A stretch of 13,658 nt of DNA, taken from assembly GCA_023392475.1 (NCBI GenBank), contig JAEVZA010000011.1, forward strand, positions 1 to 13,658, read 5' to 3'. Shown piece by piece: positions 1-7,268 of this stretch. The notes under the pieces were generated by a model that saw only the letters and a program-made list of their open reading frames with translations, was not told the DNA's origin and did no database searches. Made by a program: the position numbers and the translations under genes. How positions within the stretch are numbered: position 1 is the stretch's first letter; every line of letters begins with the position of its first letter. The stretch comes from Actinomycetes bacterium (lineage in GTDB: Bacteria > Actinomycetota > Acidimicrobiia > Acidimicrobiales > Microtrichaceae).

Positions 1-14
1 GAGCGGATCCGCTC
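1..14. repeat. Perfect 14-nt palindrome at the window edge
   Basis: The first 14 bases read the same on both strands (GAGCG-GATC-CGCTC), which as RNA gives a 5-bp stem with a 4-nt loop. It lies 28 nt beyond the stop of the minus-strand amidohydrolase-like gene, so it could be part of a terminator for that operon. The stem is short, no T-rich run is seen after it on the minus strand, and the window ends here. The function is a guess. Confidence 0.3.
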
Positions 15-41
15 GGTTCGGCACAACGGAACGGGAGCGGG

Positions 42-1295
42 TCAGCCCGCGCCGGCGGCGGGCTCCCGGTGGACGGTGCCGCCCTTCATGACGAAGGCGA
101 CCCGGCGGTAGGCCGACACGTCGGTCAGCGGGTCACCGGGGACGCCGACGACGTCGGCGAGCTTCCCCGGGGCGAGGCGCCCGAGGTCCGGGGCGTCGAT
201 CAGGTCCGCGGCGACGGTGGTCGCCGCCCGGACGGCCTGCAACGGCGTCATGCCGCGCTTGACCAGCACCTCGAGCTCCTCGGCGTTCCGCCCGTGCCAG
301 ATCGCCGGCGCGTCCGTGCCGACCGCGATCTTCACCCCGGCCTCGATCGCCTTCGACACCGACTCCTTGGCGCGCGGGAAGTACTCGGCCGCCTTGGCCT
401 GGAGCGACCTCGGCTGGTCCGAGACGTCCCAGTTCTCCGTGAGCGCGCTCGTCGACACGAGGAACGTCCCGGTGTCGACCAGGCGCTGGATCGTGTCGTC
501 CCCGATCATGAAGCCGTGCTCGATGCAGTCGATGCCCGCGTCGATCGCGGCGTTGACGGCGGTGTCGCCGTGGCAGTGGGTCGCGACGCGGAGCCCACGC
601 CGGTGCGCCTCGTCGGCGATCGCTGCGAGCTCCTCGTGCGAGTACTGCTGCGCGCCCGGCGGCCCCGTCGGGGTCATGACGCCGCCCGACCCGACGCACT
701 TGATGAGCTTCGCGCCGTGCTTGATCTGGTAGCGGACCGCCTTGCGCACCTCGTCGACGCCGTCGGCGATCCCCTCCTCCACGCCCAGCGGCATGATGCC
801 GGGGGCGAGCCCGCTCTGGGCGCTCGGGTCGAGGTGCCCGCCCGTCGGGCAGATGGCGTGGCCGGCCGGCACCACGCGCGGCCCCTCGACCCAGCCGGCG
901 TCGATCGCGTCGGCCAGGGCGACGTCGACGAGGTAGCCGCCCGTCTTGATGAACAGCCCGAGGTTGCGCACCGTCGTGAACCCCGCCCGCAGCGTGCGAC
1001 GCCCGTTCGCCACCGCCCGGAGCGCCATCTTCACCGGGTCCATCCGGACCGGGTCGGAGAGCCCGGCACCCGGCCCGCCGAGCACCAGGTCGACCTCCAT
1101 GTCCATGAGCCCGGGCACCAGGGTCAGGCCGGGCAGATCGATCACGCGGTCGGCGTCCGGGGCGCCGTCGTCGCCGGTCGTCACCGCGGCGATCCGGTCG
1201 CCCTCGATGCGCACCGAGGCGCGCTCCAGCACCTCGCCGGCGTCGACGTCGAGGACGCCGGCAGGGCGCAGCACGGTCACCGTCGGGTCAGTCAT
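42..1295 (-). CDS. Amidohydrolase-superfamily protein with altered HxH metal motif
   Basis: A 417-aa protein of the amidohydrolase superfamily, closest in layout to the prolidase/imidazolonepropionase-like (Sgx9260-type) cytosolic hydrolases. These cleave amide or C-N bonds with one or two metals in a TIM barrel. The N-terminal beta-sandwich leads into PGLMD at 61-65. Other ligand motifs are present: K199 in KLIKC (likely carbamylated Lys), H240 in ATHCHGD, H260 in IEHG and D328 in GTDAP. The C-terminal LAPGKLADVV is typical. The residues after PGLMD are M-E-V-D, where the family has x-H-x-H, so both first-strand histidines are replaced (E67, D69). The ATG at 1295 is chosen because a GAGGAGG ribosome site sits just upstream and the longer frame adds only non-conserved sequence. 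It overlaps the SDR stop by 8 nt, implying coupled translation as the last gene of the operon. The substrate is unknown, and it may be a non-classical metal enzyme or have lost hydrolase activity. Confidence 0.9.
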   Translation of the reverse strand: MTDPTVTVLRPAGVLDVDAGEVLERASVRIEGDRIAAVTTGDDGAPDADRVIDLPGLTLVPGLMDMEVDLVLGGPGAGLSDPVRMDPVKMALRAVANGRRTLRAGFTTVRNLGLFIKTGGYLVDVALADAIDAGWVEGPRVVPAGHAICPTGGHLDPSAQSGLAPGIMPLGVEEGIADGVDEVRKAVRYQIKHGAKLIKCVGSGGVMTPTGPPGAQQYSHEELAAIADEAHRRGLRVATHCHGDTAVNAAIDAGIDCIEHGFMIGDDTIQRLVDTGTFLVSTSALTENWDVSDQPRSLQAKAAEYFPRAKESVSKAIEAGVKIAVGTDAPAIWHGRNAEELEVLVKRGMTPLQAVRAATTVAADLIDAPDLGRLAPGKLADVVGVPGDPLTDVSAYRRVAFVMKGGTVHREPAAGAG

Positions 1296-2103
1296 GTCGG
1301 GGCTCCTCCTCGCCGGTGCGCGACCGGCCTCCGGCGTCCTGGACGAGGACGTCCGCGTGGTCGATGGGCGGTGGTCCGGCGGTGGTGCCACCGTCGACCG
1401 GGACGACGGTCCCGGTGACCTGCGCCGAGCGGTCGCCGGCGAGGAACGCCGCGACGTCGGCGATGTCGCTCGCGGCGCCGAGGCGCTGGAGCGGCTGGAT
1501 CCTGCGGACGACCGACGACGTGTCGAACGACGCGTTGATGTCGGTCGCGATGTTGCCCGGCGCGATGACGTTGACGCGGACGCCGAGCTCGGCCAGCTCG
1601 ATCGCCGCGCACCGGCTGAAGTGGATCACGCCGGCCTTGGCCGCCCGGTAGGTGCTGAACCCGACGCCCGGGCTGATGCCGGCGATCGAGGTGATGTTGA
1701 CGACCGACCCACCGTCGCCCATCGCCCGGGCCGCCTCCCGCGTGCCGACCATGACGCCGTAGAGGTCCACGGCCAGGACGCGCTGGAAGTCCCGGAGGTC
1801 GTCCGCCATGAGCCGTCGCGACGTCCCGGAGATGCCGGCGTTGTTGACCATCACGTGGAGCCCCCCGAAGCGGTCGCACGCCTGCTCGACCACCGACCGG
1901 ACGTCGTCCGCGTCGGACACGTCGGTGCGCACGAACGTCGCGCGCGGCCCGAGCCGCTCGGCCACGTCGGTCCCGGCCGCCACGTCGACGTCCGCGACCA
2001 CGACGCACGCGCCCTCCGTGGAGAGGCGCTCGGCGATCGCCCGACCGATCCCCTTGGCGGCCCCAGTGACGATCGCGACCCGACCGGTCAGCCCGAGGTC
2101 CAC
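1288..2103 (-). CDS. SDR-family NAD(P)-dependent alcohol dehydrogenase/oxidoreductase
   Basis: A 271-aa classical short-chain dehydrogenase/reductase. Seen in order: the cofactor motif TGAAKGIG at 13-20; an acidic D38 at the end of the second strand, which in this family favours NAD over NADP; NNAG at 87-90; and the catalytic triad S139, Y152 and K156 in the spacing S-x12-Y-x3-K. The C-terminal VDGG (residues 236-239) is followed by a tail of about 30 extra residues. The start is taken as GTG at 2103, with GAGGAG about 7 nt upstream and the protein beginning VDLGLTGRVAIVTG, the usual SDR opening. It follows the small Rieske-associated gene by 28 nt, and its stop overlaps the start of the amidohydrolase-like gene. 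Its place after two oxygenases suggests oxidation of a hydroxyl (for example a diol or 3-hydroxyacyl-CoA) produced by the pathway. That role is inference. The family call is secure, the substrate is not. Confidence 0.93.
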   Translation of the reverse strand: MDLGLTGRVAIVTGAAKGIGRAIAERLSTEGACVVVADVDVAAGTDVAERLGPRATFVRTDVSDADDVRSVVEQACDRFGGLHVMVNNAGISGTSRRLMADDLRDFQRVLAVDLYGVMVGTREAARAMGDGGSVVNITSIAGISPGVGFSTYRAAKAGVIHFSRCAAIELAELGVRVNVIAPGNIATDINASFDTSSVVRRIQPLQRLGAASDIADVAAFLAGDRSAQVTGTVVPVDGGTTAGPPPIDHADVLVQDAGGRSRTGEEEPRHD

Positions 2104-2131
2104 GTCCTGCTCCTCGACGCCCGTCCGCGGC

Positions 2132-2467
2132 CTACGGCCGGGGCTCGCGGACGCGGTGGATGACGGCGGCGCCCGTGTCCCTGGGGAGCTGGTCCCGCCA
2201 GACCTCGACCGCGTACGACACCAGCGCGAGCGAGTGGAGCAGCTGCAGCAGGCGCGTCGCGTCGGGCGGCATCGCGTCGAGGTCGAAGCGGTCGCAGTGG
2301 GCGATCGCCTCCTCGGCCCGCGGGAAGCAGGCGTCGTAGAAGGCCTGCATCTCGTCGAGCGGGGTCGCGAGTCGCCGGTCCCACCGCTCCTGCTCGGTGG
2401 CGAGGCACCACGTCGCAGCGAACGGCTCCAGCTCATCGAAGCCGGCGGGGAGGGCGGCGGCCGTCAC
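2132..2467 (-). CDS. Small conserved Rieske-associated protein, copy 1
   Basis: A 111-aa protein I cannot assign to a named family. It is clearly homologous to the 108-aa product at 3776-4102. Shared blocks are GF-x2-LEP near the N-terminus, WCLATE-x-ER at about 20-29, DE-x-QAFYDA at about 38-46, a DLD/LDD-plus-PxDAT segment at 62-71, and an SL..S...EVW stretch at 79-90, followed by a polar tail with D-x-GAA. It looks soluble and mostly helical, with no signal peptide, membrane segment or Cys/His metal cluster. The GTG start at 2467 overlaps the TGA of the upstream Rieske gene by 4 nt (GTGA), which argues for coupled translation and a stoichiometric partner. It is not a normal ring-hydroxylase beta subunit, which is about 160-180 aa with an NTF2 fold. 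Possible roles are a small oxygenase subunit, assembly factor or electron-transfer adaptor, none of them demonstrated. Confidence 0.85.
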   Translation of the reverse strand: MTAAALPAGFDELEPFAATWCLATEQERWDRRLATPLDEMQAFYDACFPRAEEAIAHCDRFDLDAMPPDATRLLQLLHSLALVSYAVEVWRDQLPRDTGAAVIHRVREPRP

Positions 2468-3729
2468 CGGTCGCTCCCCGAGCGCCCGTCCACGTGCTCC
2501 CGGACCCACTCGCCGACGGTGCGGTGGAAGTGGCGCACGAGGACCTCCTGGTCGTTGAGCGGGAAGTCCGCGAAGGCCCGCGACTCCAGACCGAGCTGGG
2601 TGCCGTCGAGCGTCCCGGCGTCCTGGAGCGCGTACTCCTTCACCGTGATGGCCGCGTACTCGTGTGCGAGCCGCTCCCGGGCGGTCGTCGCCGGCACGAA
2701 CCAGAGGTCGGCCTCGAACACGTGCGTGCGGTGCGACGTGGGCCAGAAGCGGTAGGTCAGGTACCAGTTGCGCTCGTACACGAGCACCTCCAGGTTCGGG
2801 AAGACCTGGAAGTTGTCGATGCCCCACGAGCGGACGCCGCCGGGGTTCACGCCCGTGCGGGCGCCGTCGAGCTCGGGGGCGTCCCACGGGCCCATGTTGC
2901 CGCTGCGGAACAGCGGCTCGCTCGGGTACAGGTGCTCGGCCGGGAACGTGTGCTTGTGCGAGCCGCTCGTGCTCACCATCCGGTGCGGCCCGTCGAGCTG
3001 GTAGTGGGCGCCCTCGAACTCGGCCTCCGGGTTGCGGTAGGACGGGCCCAGCTGGTGCGTGTGCAGCGGAGGCACGTGGTAGTACTCCTGGAACGCGTCG
3101 ATGAACACCTTCCAGTTGCTCCGGTTCTCGGCGCGGAACGAGTAGCGCTCGGTCATCCGCTCGAACGGGTAGCCCTCGAGCGCGCCGATCATCGGGCCGA
3201 GGAACTCGCGCAGCGCCTGCTCCGGCGACGCCGAGAGGTTGACGAACACGAAGTCGGCCCACACCTCGCAGTGCACCTCGGCCAGGCCGAGGGTCCCCCG
3301 CTCCACGTCGAAGAACTCGTCCTGCTGGTGCACGTAGGTGCAGGCGCCGTCGAGGCCGTACCGCCACCCGTGGTACTTGCACACGAACTGCCGACCGATC
3401 CCCGCCGCCTCATCCCGCGGCGTCCGGATCCACACGAGCTTGTTCCCGCGGTGGCGGCACACGTTGTGGAACGCCCGGACCTCGCCGTCCATCCCGCGGG
3501 TCACGAGCAGCGACGTGCCGAGGACCGCGAGGTCCTTCGTGAACCACGTCCCGCCGCGCGGGAGGTCGGACAGGCGGCCGACGTTCAGCCAGGCCCGCCG
3601 GAAGATGGCCTCGCGCTCGAGCTCGTGGAACTCGGGCGACACGGAGTCCTCGAACGAGACGTTCGCGGTGCCGAGTCCCGGGTGGTGCTCCGTCCAGGTG
3701 CCCTCGGCGGGCCTCGGGAAGTTGCTCAT
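2464..3729 (-). CDS. Rieske non-heme iron oxygenase, alpha subunit (copy 1)
   Basis: A 421-aa Rieske oxygenase that would use O2 and electrons from a reductase to hydroxylate an organic substrate in the cytosol. The Rieske [2Fe-2S] ligands are C91 and H93 (CRHRGN) and C117 and H120 (CKYHGW). The C-terminal SRPBCC catalytic domain has NWK at 205-207 and the mononuclear iron histidines H218 and H223. D393, in the segment LNDQE, is the probable carboxylate ligand. The residue three before H218, which relays electrons between subunits and is Asp in naphthalene dioxygenase, is Glu215 here, as in carnitine monooxygenase CntA. The ATG at 3729 has an AGGAG 7 nt upstream, and MSNFPRPAEG aligns with the paralogue's MAHFPKPAEG. 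It is a paralogue of the gene at 4114-5409, with N-terminal halves aligning without gaps. Both are followed by the same type of small gene. The substrate is unknown. It does not look like KshA beyond the shared architecture. Confidence 0.95.
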   Translation of the reverse strand: MSNFPRPAEGTWTEHHPGLGTANVSFEDSVSPEFHELEREAIFRRAWLNVGRLSDLPRGGTWFTKDLAVLGTSLLVTRGMDGEVRAFHNVCRHRGNKLVWIRTPRDEAAGIGRQFVCKYHGWRYGLDGACTYVHQQDEFFDVERGTLGLAEVHCEVWADFVFVNLSASPEQALREFLGPMIGALEGYPFERMTERYSFRAENRSNWKVFIDAFQEYYHVPPLHTHQLGPSYRNPEAEFEGAHYQLDGPHRMVSTSGSHKHTFPAEHLYPSEPLFRSGNMGPWDAPELDGARTGVNPGGVRSWGIDNFQVFPNLEVLVYERNWYLTYRFWPTSHRTHVFEADLWFVPATTARERLAHEYAAITVKEYALQDAGTLDGTQLGLESRAFADFPLNDQEVLVRHFHRTVGEWVREHVDGRSGSDR

Positions 3730-3745
3730 CGCACGCTCCTGCCGA

Positions 3746-3761
3746 CGGCGGTGGACCGCCG
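3746..3761. repeat. Inverted repeat between the two Rieske modules
   Basis: A perfect 16-nt palindrome, CGGCGGT-GG-ACCGCCG, lies in the 46-nt gap between the end of the upstream small gene (3776) and the Rieske start at 3729. As RNA it would form a tight GC hairpin (7 bp on paper, about 6 with a TGGA loop) just ahead of the AGGAG ribosome site of copy 1. It might damp or segment expression between the modules, but a chance GC-rich palindrome is also possible. There is no T-run, so it is not a classical intrinsic terminator. Confidence 0.35.
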
Positions 3762-3775
3762 GACACCGGGCCGGC

Positions 3776-4102
3776 TCAGACGGCCGGTTCGACGACCACG
3801 TCCATCGAGGCCGCGCCGCTGTCGGGCACGCGCGGCTGGCGCCACACCTCGATCGGGAACGACGCGTTCACCAGCGAGTAGCAGAGCCACAGCAGGTGGG
3901 TCGCGTCGTCGGGCAGGTCGTCCAGCGGGAGGGCGTCCAGGTAGGACTTCATGTCCTCGAGCCGAGGGAGCGCGGCGTCGTAGAAGGCCTGCAGCTCGTC
4001 CATCGAGCTGGCGAGCCGCTTCGCGTAGCGCTCCGCCTCCGTGGCGAGGCACCAGTCGGTGTACGGCTCCAGGTCCTGGAACCCGTCGGGCAGCACGGTC
4101 AT
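3776..4102 (-). CDS. Small conserved Rieske-associated protein, copy 2
   Basis: A 108-aa unassigned protein, homologue of the product at 2132-2467 and likewise directly downstream of a Rieske oxygenase gene. The opening MTVLPDGFQDLEPYTDW leads into CLATEAER at 18-25, then MDELQAFYDA at 34-43, LDDLPDDAT at 60-68, SLVNASFPIEVW at 77-88 and PDSGAA at 93-98. The conserved acidic, tryptophan and tyrosine positions argue for real selection on the protein. It appears soluble and largely helical, without metal-binding cysteines. The ATG at 4102 has a GAGGGGG ribosome site about 8 nt upstream and lies 11 nt after the Rieske stop. Co-duplication with the oxygenase is the main functional clue and points to a physical or maturation partner. 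No catalytic motif is visible. Confidence 0.88.
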   Translation of the reverse strand: MTVLPDGFQDLEPYTDWCLATEAERYAKRLASSMDELQAFYDAALPRLEDMKSYLDALPLDDLPDDATHLLWLCYSLVNASFPIEVWRQPRVPDSGAASMDVVVEPAV

Positions 4103-4113
4103 CGTCGTCCCCC

Positions 4114-5409
4114 TCAGACCCGCGCGGAGATCCGCACGTCGGTGGCGGCGCGGTCGCGGTACTCGTCGACCCGGTCCCGGGCCGACTTGTGGAGGTGGCG
4201 CAGCAGCACCTCCTGGTCGTTGAGCGGGAAATCGGTGACGGCCCGCGACTCGATCATCCGCTGGGTGGCCTCCAGCGTGTTGCCGTCCTGCAGCGCGTAC
4301 TCCTTGAACGTGACGGCGGCGAGCTCCTGCGCCAGCCGCTCGCTCGCGTTCGACGGCGGCACGAAGTAGAGCGTCCCCTCGAAGGTGTGGGACCGGTACG
4401 ACGTGGGCCAGTAGTGGTACGTGAGGTACCAGTTGGGCGCCCACACGAGGAGCATGAAGTTCGGGAAGAACACGAAGCTGTCCACGCCCCAGGCCGGGCT
4501 GCCGGTCGGGTTCAGGCTCGGGGGCAGCGTGCCGTCGAGGCCGACGTCGGGCCGGTCCCACGGGCCGAACAAGCCGCTGCGGAGCACCCGCTCGAGCGGC
4601 TTGACCATGTTCAGGTCCTTCGGCGGCGACATGCCGCCCCACGACGAGACCATCCCGTGCGGACCGTCGATGTCGTAGGCCAGCGCCTCGTAGCCGAAGC
4701 TCGAGAGCTTCTTCGACTCCTCCGCCACCGCCTGCCTCGCGTGCAGGACGGGTGCGTGGTAGAACTCCGCGAACGCGTCGATGAACAGCTTCCAGTTGCT
4801 GCCGACCTCGGCCCGGTACTTGAAGACCTGGGTCATCTCGCCGAACGGGTAGCCCTCGAGCCCCGTGCCCAGCCGGCCCAGGTACTCCCGCGCCGAGACC
4901 GTGTTGCCCGGATCGAGGTGCACGAAGATGAACCCCTCCCACACCTCGCACTGGACCTCGACCAGCCCGTAGGCGTCCTTGTCCAGGTCGAAGAACTCCG
5001 ACTCCTGCTGGACGAACGTGAGGTGCCCCTCGAGGTCGTACCGCCAGCCGTGGTACTTGCACACGAACTGCCGGCACGTGCCCGAGGTCTCCTGCTCGGG
5101 GAAGTCGTCCCAGAGGAGCTTGTTGCCGCGGTGGCGGCACACGTTGTGGAAGGCCCGCACCTCGCCGTCCGCGCCCTTGACGACGATGACCGACGTGCGG
5201 GCCGCGTCGAGCTCCCGCGTGAAGTAGCTGCCCGTGCGCGGCAGCTGCTCGACCCGCCCGACGTTCAACCAGCTGCGGCGGAAGATCGCGTCGCGCTCGA
5301 GCTCGTAGTGCTCGGGCGAGATCGAGTCCTCGTACGACACCGGGCCCGTGCCCAGGTCGGGGTAGTGCTCGGTCCAGCTGCCCTCGGCCGGCTTCGGGAA
5401 GTGCGCCAT
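4114..5409 (-). CDS. Rieske non-heme iron oxygenase, alpha subunit (copy 2)
   Basis: A 431-aa Rieske oxygenase, paralogue of the gene at 2464-3729. Cluster ligands are C91/H93 (CRHRGN) and C117/H120 (CKYHGW). The catalytic domain has NWK at 205-207, Glu215 at the electron-bridging position, iron ligands H218 and H223, and D398 in the segment LNDQE as the likely third ligand. The middle (about 225-300) differs most from copy 1, which is where substrate-pocket variation is expected, so the two may act on different positions or intermediates. ATG at 5409 is preferred. An in-frame GTG at 5493 would add 28 Arg/Gly-rich residues that copy 1 lacks, and it lies only 4 nt from the proposed -10. It is the first gene after a 123-nt gap carrying a candidate operator and promoter. 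No electron-carrier gene is adjacent on this strand, so the reductase at 7294-8367 is the obvious partner (inference). Confidence 0.95.
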   Translation of the reverse strand: MAHFPKPAEGSWTEHYPDLGTGPVSYEDSISPEHYELERDAIFRRSWLNVGRVEQLPRTGSYFTRELDAARTSVIVVKGADGEVRAFHNVCRHRGNKLLWDDFPEQETSGTCRQFVCKYHGWRYDLEGHLTFVQQESEFFDLDKDAYGLVEVQCEVWEGFIFVHLDPGNTVSAREYLGRLGTGLEGYPFGEMTQVFKYRAEVGSNWKLFIDAFAEFYHAPVLHARQAVAEESKKLSSFGYEALAYDIDGPHGMVSSWGGMSPPKDLNMVKPLERVLRSGLFGPWDRPDVGLDGTLPPSLNPTGSPAWGVDSFVFFPNFMLLVWAPNWYLTYHYWPTSYRSHTFEGTLYFVPPSNASERLAQELAAVTFKEYALQDGNTLEATQRMIESRAVTDFPLNDQEVLLRHLHKSARDRVDEYRDRAATDVRISARV

Positions 5410-5496
5410 CTCGTCCTGCTCCCTCGTCCTCGTCGCGCCGGCGCGGCACCGGCCACCCCCGTTCCGTGGGGCGCCGGAGACCGCGCGGCTCACGGC

Positions 5497-5525
5497 ACGA
5501 TAGCACGGTTCCAGATCAGGAGAAC
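5497..5525 (-). promoter_or_regulatory. Candidate promoter for the Rieske operon
   Basis: On the minus strand, TATCGT at 5502-5497 makes a plausible -10 (TAnnnT). A weak TTCTCC at 5524-5519 sits 16 nt upstream as a -35, inside the palindrome at 5520-5534. Transcription would start near 5490 and leave a leader of about 80 nt before the Rieske ATG at 5409. The nine bases TATCGTGCC recur exactly at the -10 of the plus-strand reductase promoter, which is the best support for the call. No start-site data are available. Confidence 0.5.
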
Positions 5526-5534
5526 TACGTTCTC
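5520..5534. promoter_or_regulatory. Candidate operator: GAGAAC-n3-GTTCTC palindrome
   Basis: GAGAAC-TAC-GTTCTC is a perfect 6-3-6 inverted repeat. It covers the -35 region of the presumed Rieske promoter and touches the stop codon of the acyl-CoA synthetase gene. A near-copy occurs at 7269-7283 in front of the reductase. Read toward the gene each controls, both begin GATGAGAAC. AAC/GTT half-sites resemble those bound by TetR-family repressors of lipid and steroid catabolism such as KstR, but KstR sites have a 2-nt centre, so this is probably a different regulator. The placement suggests repression. No regulator gene lies in the window. Confidence 0.6.
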
Positions 5535-7203
5535 ATCCCCGTTCCCGGGCGTCCGCCGCCGCCAGCTCGCCGCGCTGCAGCTGCTCCCGGAGCACGAACT
5601 TCTTGACCTTCCCCGACGGCGTCCGGGGCAGCTCGTCCACCACGTGCAGCGACTCGGGCCACTTCTGGCGGGCGAGGCCGGCGTCGAGGAGGTGGGCGCA
5701 GACGGCGTCGAGGCCCGGCGCCGGCCCGCCGTCGCGGACGCGCACGACCGCGGCGGCGCGCTCGCCGAACCGGTCGTCGGGCGCGGCCACGACCGACACC
5801 TCGGCGATGCCGTCGACCTCGGCGACCAGCTCCTCCACCTCCCGGGCGCTGATGTTCTCGCCGCCGCGGATGATGACGTCGGCGATGCGGTCCGTGATCG
5901 TCAGGTAGCCCTCGTCGTCCAGCCGGCCGATGTCGCCGGTCCGGTACCAGCCGTCGGGGTCGAACACCGTCGCCGTGAGCGAGGGATCGGTGTACCCGGC
6001 GAAGAGGTCGGGGCCGCGGCTCAGGATCTCGCCGTCGTCGTCGAGGCGCACCTCGACCTCGGGGAGCGCGTGCCCGTCCGTCCGGAGCCGCTTCTCCTCC
6101 GGGTCGTCGAGGAGGCAGCCCGTGACCGACGGGTGCTCCGTGCTGCCGTACGAGCGGAACACCGCGATGCCGAGCCGCGTCGCGCGCTCGGTCACGGCGT
6201 CGGGCACGGGCGACCCGCCGAGCCCGGCGAACGGCATCATCGCCAGGTGGGCGTCGGTGAAGTCGGGGTGGTCGAGCAGGCTGGTGAGGAAGTAGGTCGC
6301 GCCGCCGGTGACGCCGAGGCCCTCCTCCTCCATCAGGCGCAGCACCTCCGTCGGGTCCCACACGTCGACGAGGTTGACCGGCCGGTGGCGGAGCAGCGGC
6401 ACGATGAACGCGTTGAGCATGCCGATGAAGTGCCCCACGGGCGCACCGGTGATCTGCGGCGGCCCGCCCACGGGGAACATGTGGTCCAGCTGGCGGGCCT
6501 CGAAGGCCAGCGTGTCGTGCGTGTGGATCACGCCCTTCGGGTTCCGCGTCGTGCCCGACGTGAACCCGATCACGGCCGGGCCGGCGGGATCGACCACGGC
6601 CGGCTCGACGAGCGGGTCCCCGTCGAGCAGGTCGCCGAAGCGGGTCGCCCGGTCGGGCAGCGCCGACGCGGGCGAGTCGCCGACGACGAGCCACAGCACC
6701 TCGTCGCCATCGGCGAGGAGGTCCGGGTAGGTCCCGAGGTGGTCGGCGGAGCCGAAGCGCTCGGCCGTCACGACGACCGCGGGCGCCGTGGTGTCGAGGA
6801 TGTAGCCGACCTCCTTGGGGCCGTAGAAGTGCACGATCGGCACCACGACCGCGCCGAGGTAGGCCGCGGCCCAGAACGCGACGCCGGCCTCGAACCAGTT
6901 CGGGAGCTGGACGACCACGACGTCGCCCGGCCCGACGCCCCGGCGGGCGAGGTTGCCGGCCAGGGTCCTGGCCGCACGGTCGACGTCGGCGAAGGTCCCG
7001 ACGAAGGGGCGGACCGACGACCGGCTCGCGAAGCCGACCCCGGCCATCGACGACAGGCCGTCGGCCACCACCTGCCCGAGGGAGGTGCCGGTCCACGCAC
7101 CCCGCGCCCGGTACCCGGCGGCGAGATCGGGCGGGACGGTCCGGAGCCGCCACCCCCGCGCCTCGGCGGCCTGCCCGGCCCGATCCGACCCGTCGACCTG
7201 CAT
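5533..7203 (-). CDS. AMP-forming acyl-CoA synthetase (class I adenylate-forming)
   Basis: A 556-aa ANL-superfamily ligase that would activate a carboxylic acid with ATP to acyl-AMP and then to the CoA thioester, the entry step for this pathway. Seen: the phosphate-binding loop TSGTTRNPKG at 215-224; SYGSTEHP at 351-358 (acyl/AMP pocket); WYRTGD at 419-424 with the ribose-binding Asp; the hinge region DRIADVIIRGGENIS at 438-452; and PRTPSGK at 526-532 with the catalytic lysine K532. Length and motif order are complete. The central HFYGPKEVGYIL region recalls cyclohexanecarboxylate/FadD-type ligases that take cyclic acids, but specificity cannot be read with confidence. The ATG at 7203 has a GAGGGGG site about 6 nt upstream. 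It is transcribed divergently from the reductase across a 90-nt gap, and its stop overlaps the operator upstream of the Rieske genes. Confidence 0.95.
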   Translation of the reverse strand: MQVDGSDRAGQAAEARGWRLRTVPPDLAAGYRARGAWTGTSLGQVVADGLSSMAGVGFASRSSVRPFVGTFADVDRAARTLAGNLARRGVGPGDVVVVQLPNWFEAGVAFWAAAYLGAVVVPIVHFYGPKEVGYILDTTAPAVVVTAERFGSADHLGTYPDLLADGDEVLWLVVGDSPASALPDRATRFGDLLDGDPLVEPAVVDPAGPAVIGFTSGTTRNPKGVIHTHDTLAFEARQLDHMFPVGGPPQITGAPVGHFIGMLNAFIVPLLRHRPVNLVDVWDPTEVLRLMEEEGLGVTGGATYFLTSLLDHPDFTDAHLAMMPFAGLGGSPVPDAVTERATRLGIAVFRSYGSTEHPSVTGCLLDDPEEKRLRTDGHALPEVEVRLDDDGEILSRGPDLFAGYTDPSLTATVFDPDGWYRTGDIGRLDDEGYLTITDRIADVIIRGGENISAREVEELVAEVDGIAEVSVVAAPDDRFGERAAAVVRVRDGGPAPGLDAVCAHLLDAGLARQKWPESLHVVDELPRTPSGKVKKFVLREQLQRGELAAADARERG

Positions 7204-7268
7204 CCCGGCCCCCTCTCGGCGGACCCCGACCGGCCGGGTCGCCGGTGTGAGCCCCGTTGCCCCCAGAT

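Noticed and set aside
1296..1391. Upstream start for the amidohydrolase-like protein adding 32 residues.
   Set aside because: The extension is Ser/Thr/Arg-rich, overlaps the conserved end of the SDR gene, and bypasses the strong GAGGAGG site placed for the ATG at 1295.
69..1418. Long plus-strand open frames opposite the amidohydrolase-like gene.
   Set aside because: The translations are Arg/Asp/His/Val-rich without recognisable motifs, while the minus strand encodes an intact protein with a good ribosome site. They are complement shadows.
5410..5493. N-terminal extension of Rieske copy 2 from an in-frame GTG at 5493.
   Set aside because: The 28 added residues are Arg/Gly-rich, have no counterpart in copy 1, and the GTG lies only 4 nt from the proposed -10. 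The ATG at 5409 aligns exactly with the paralogue's start.
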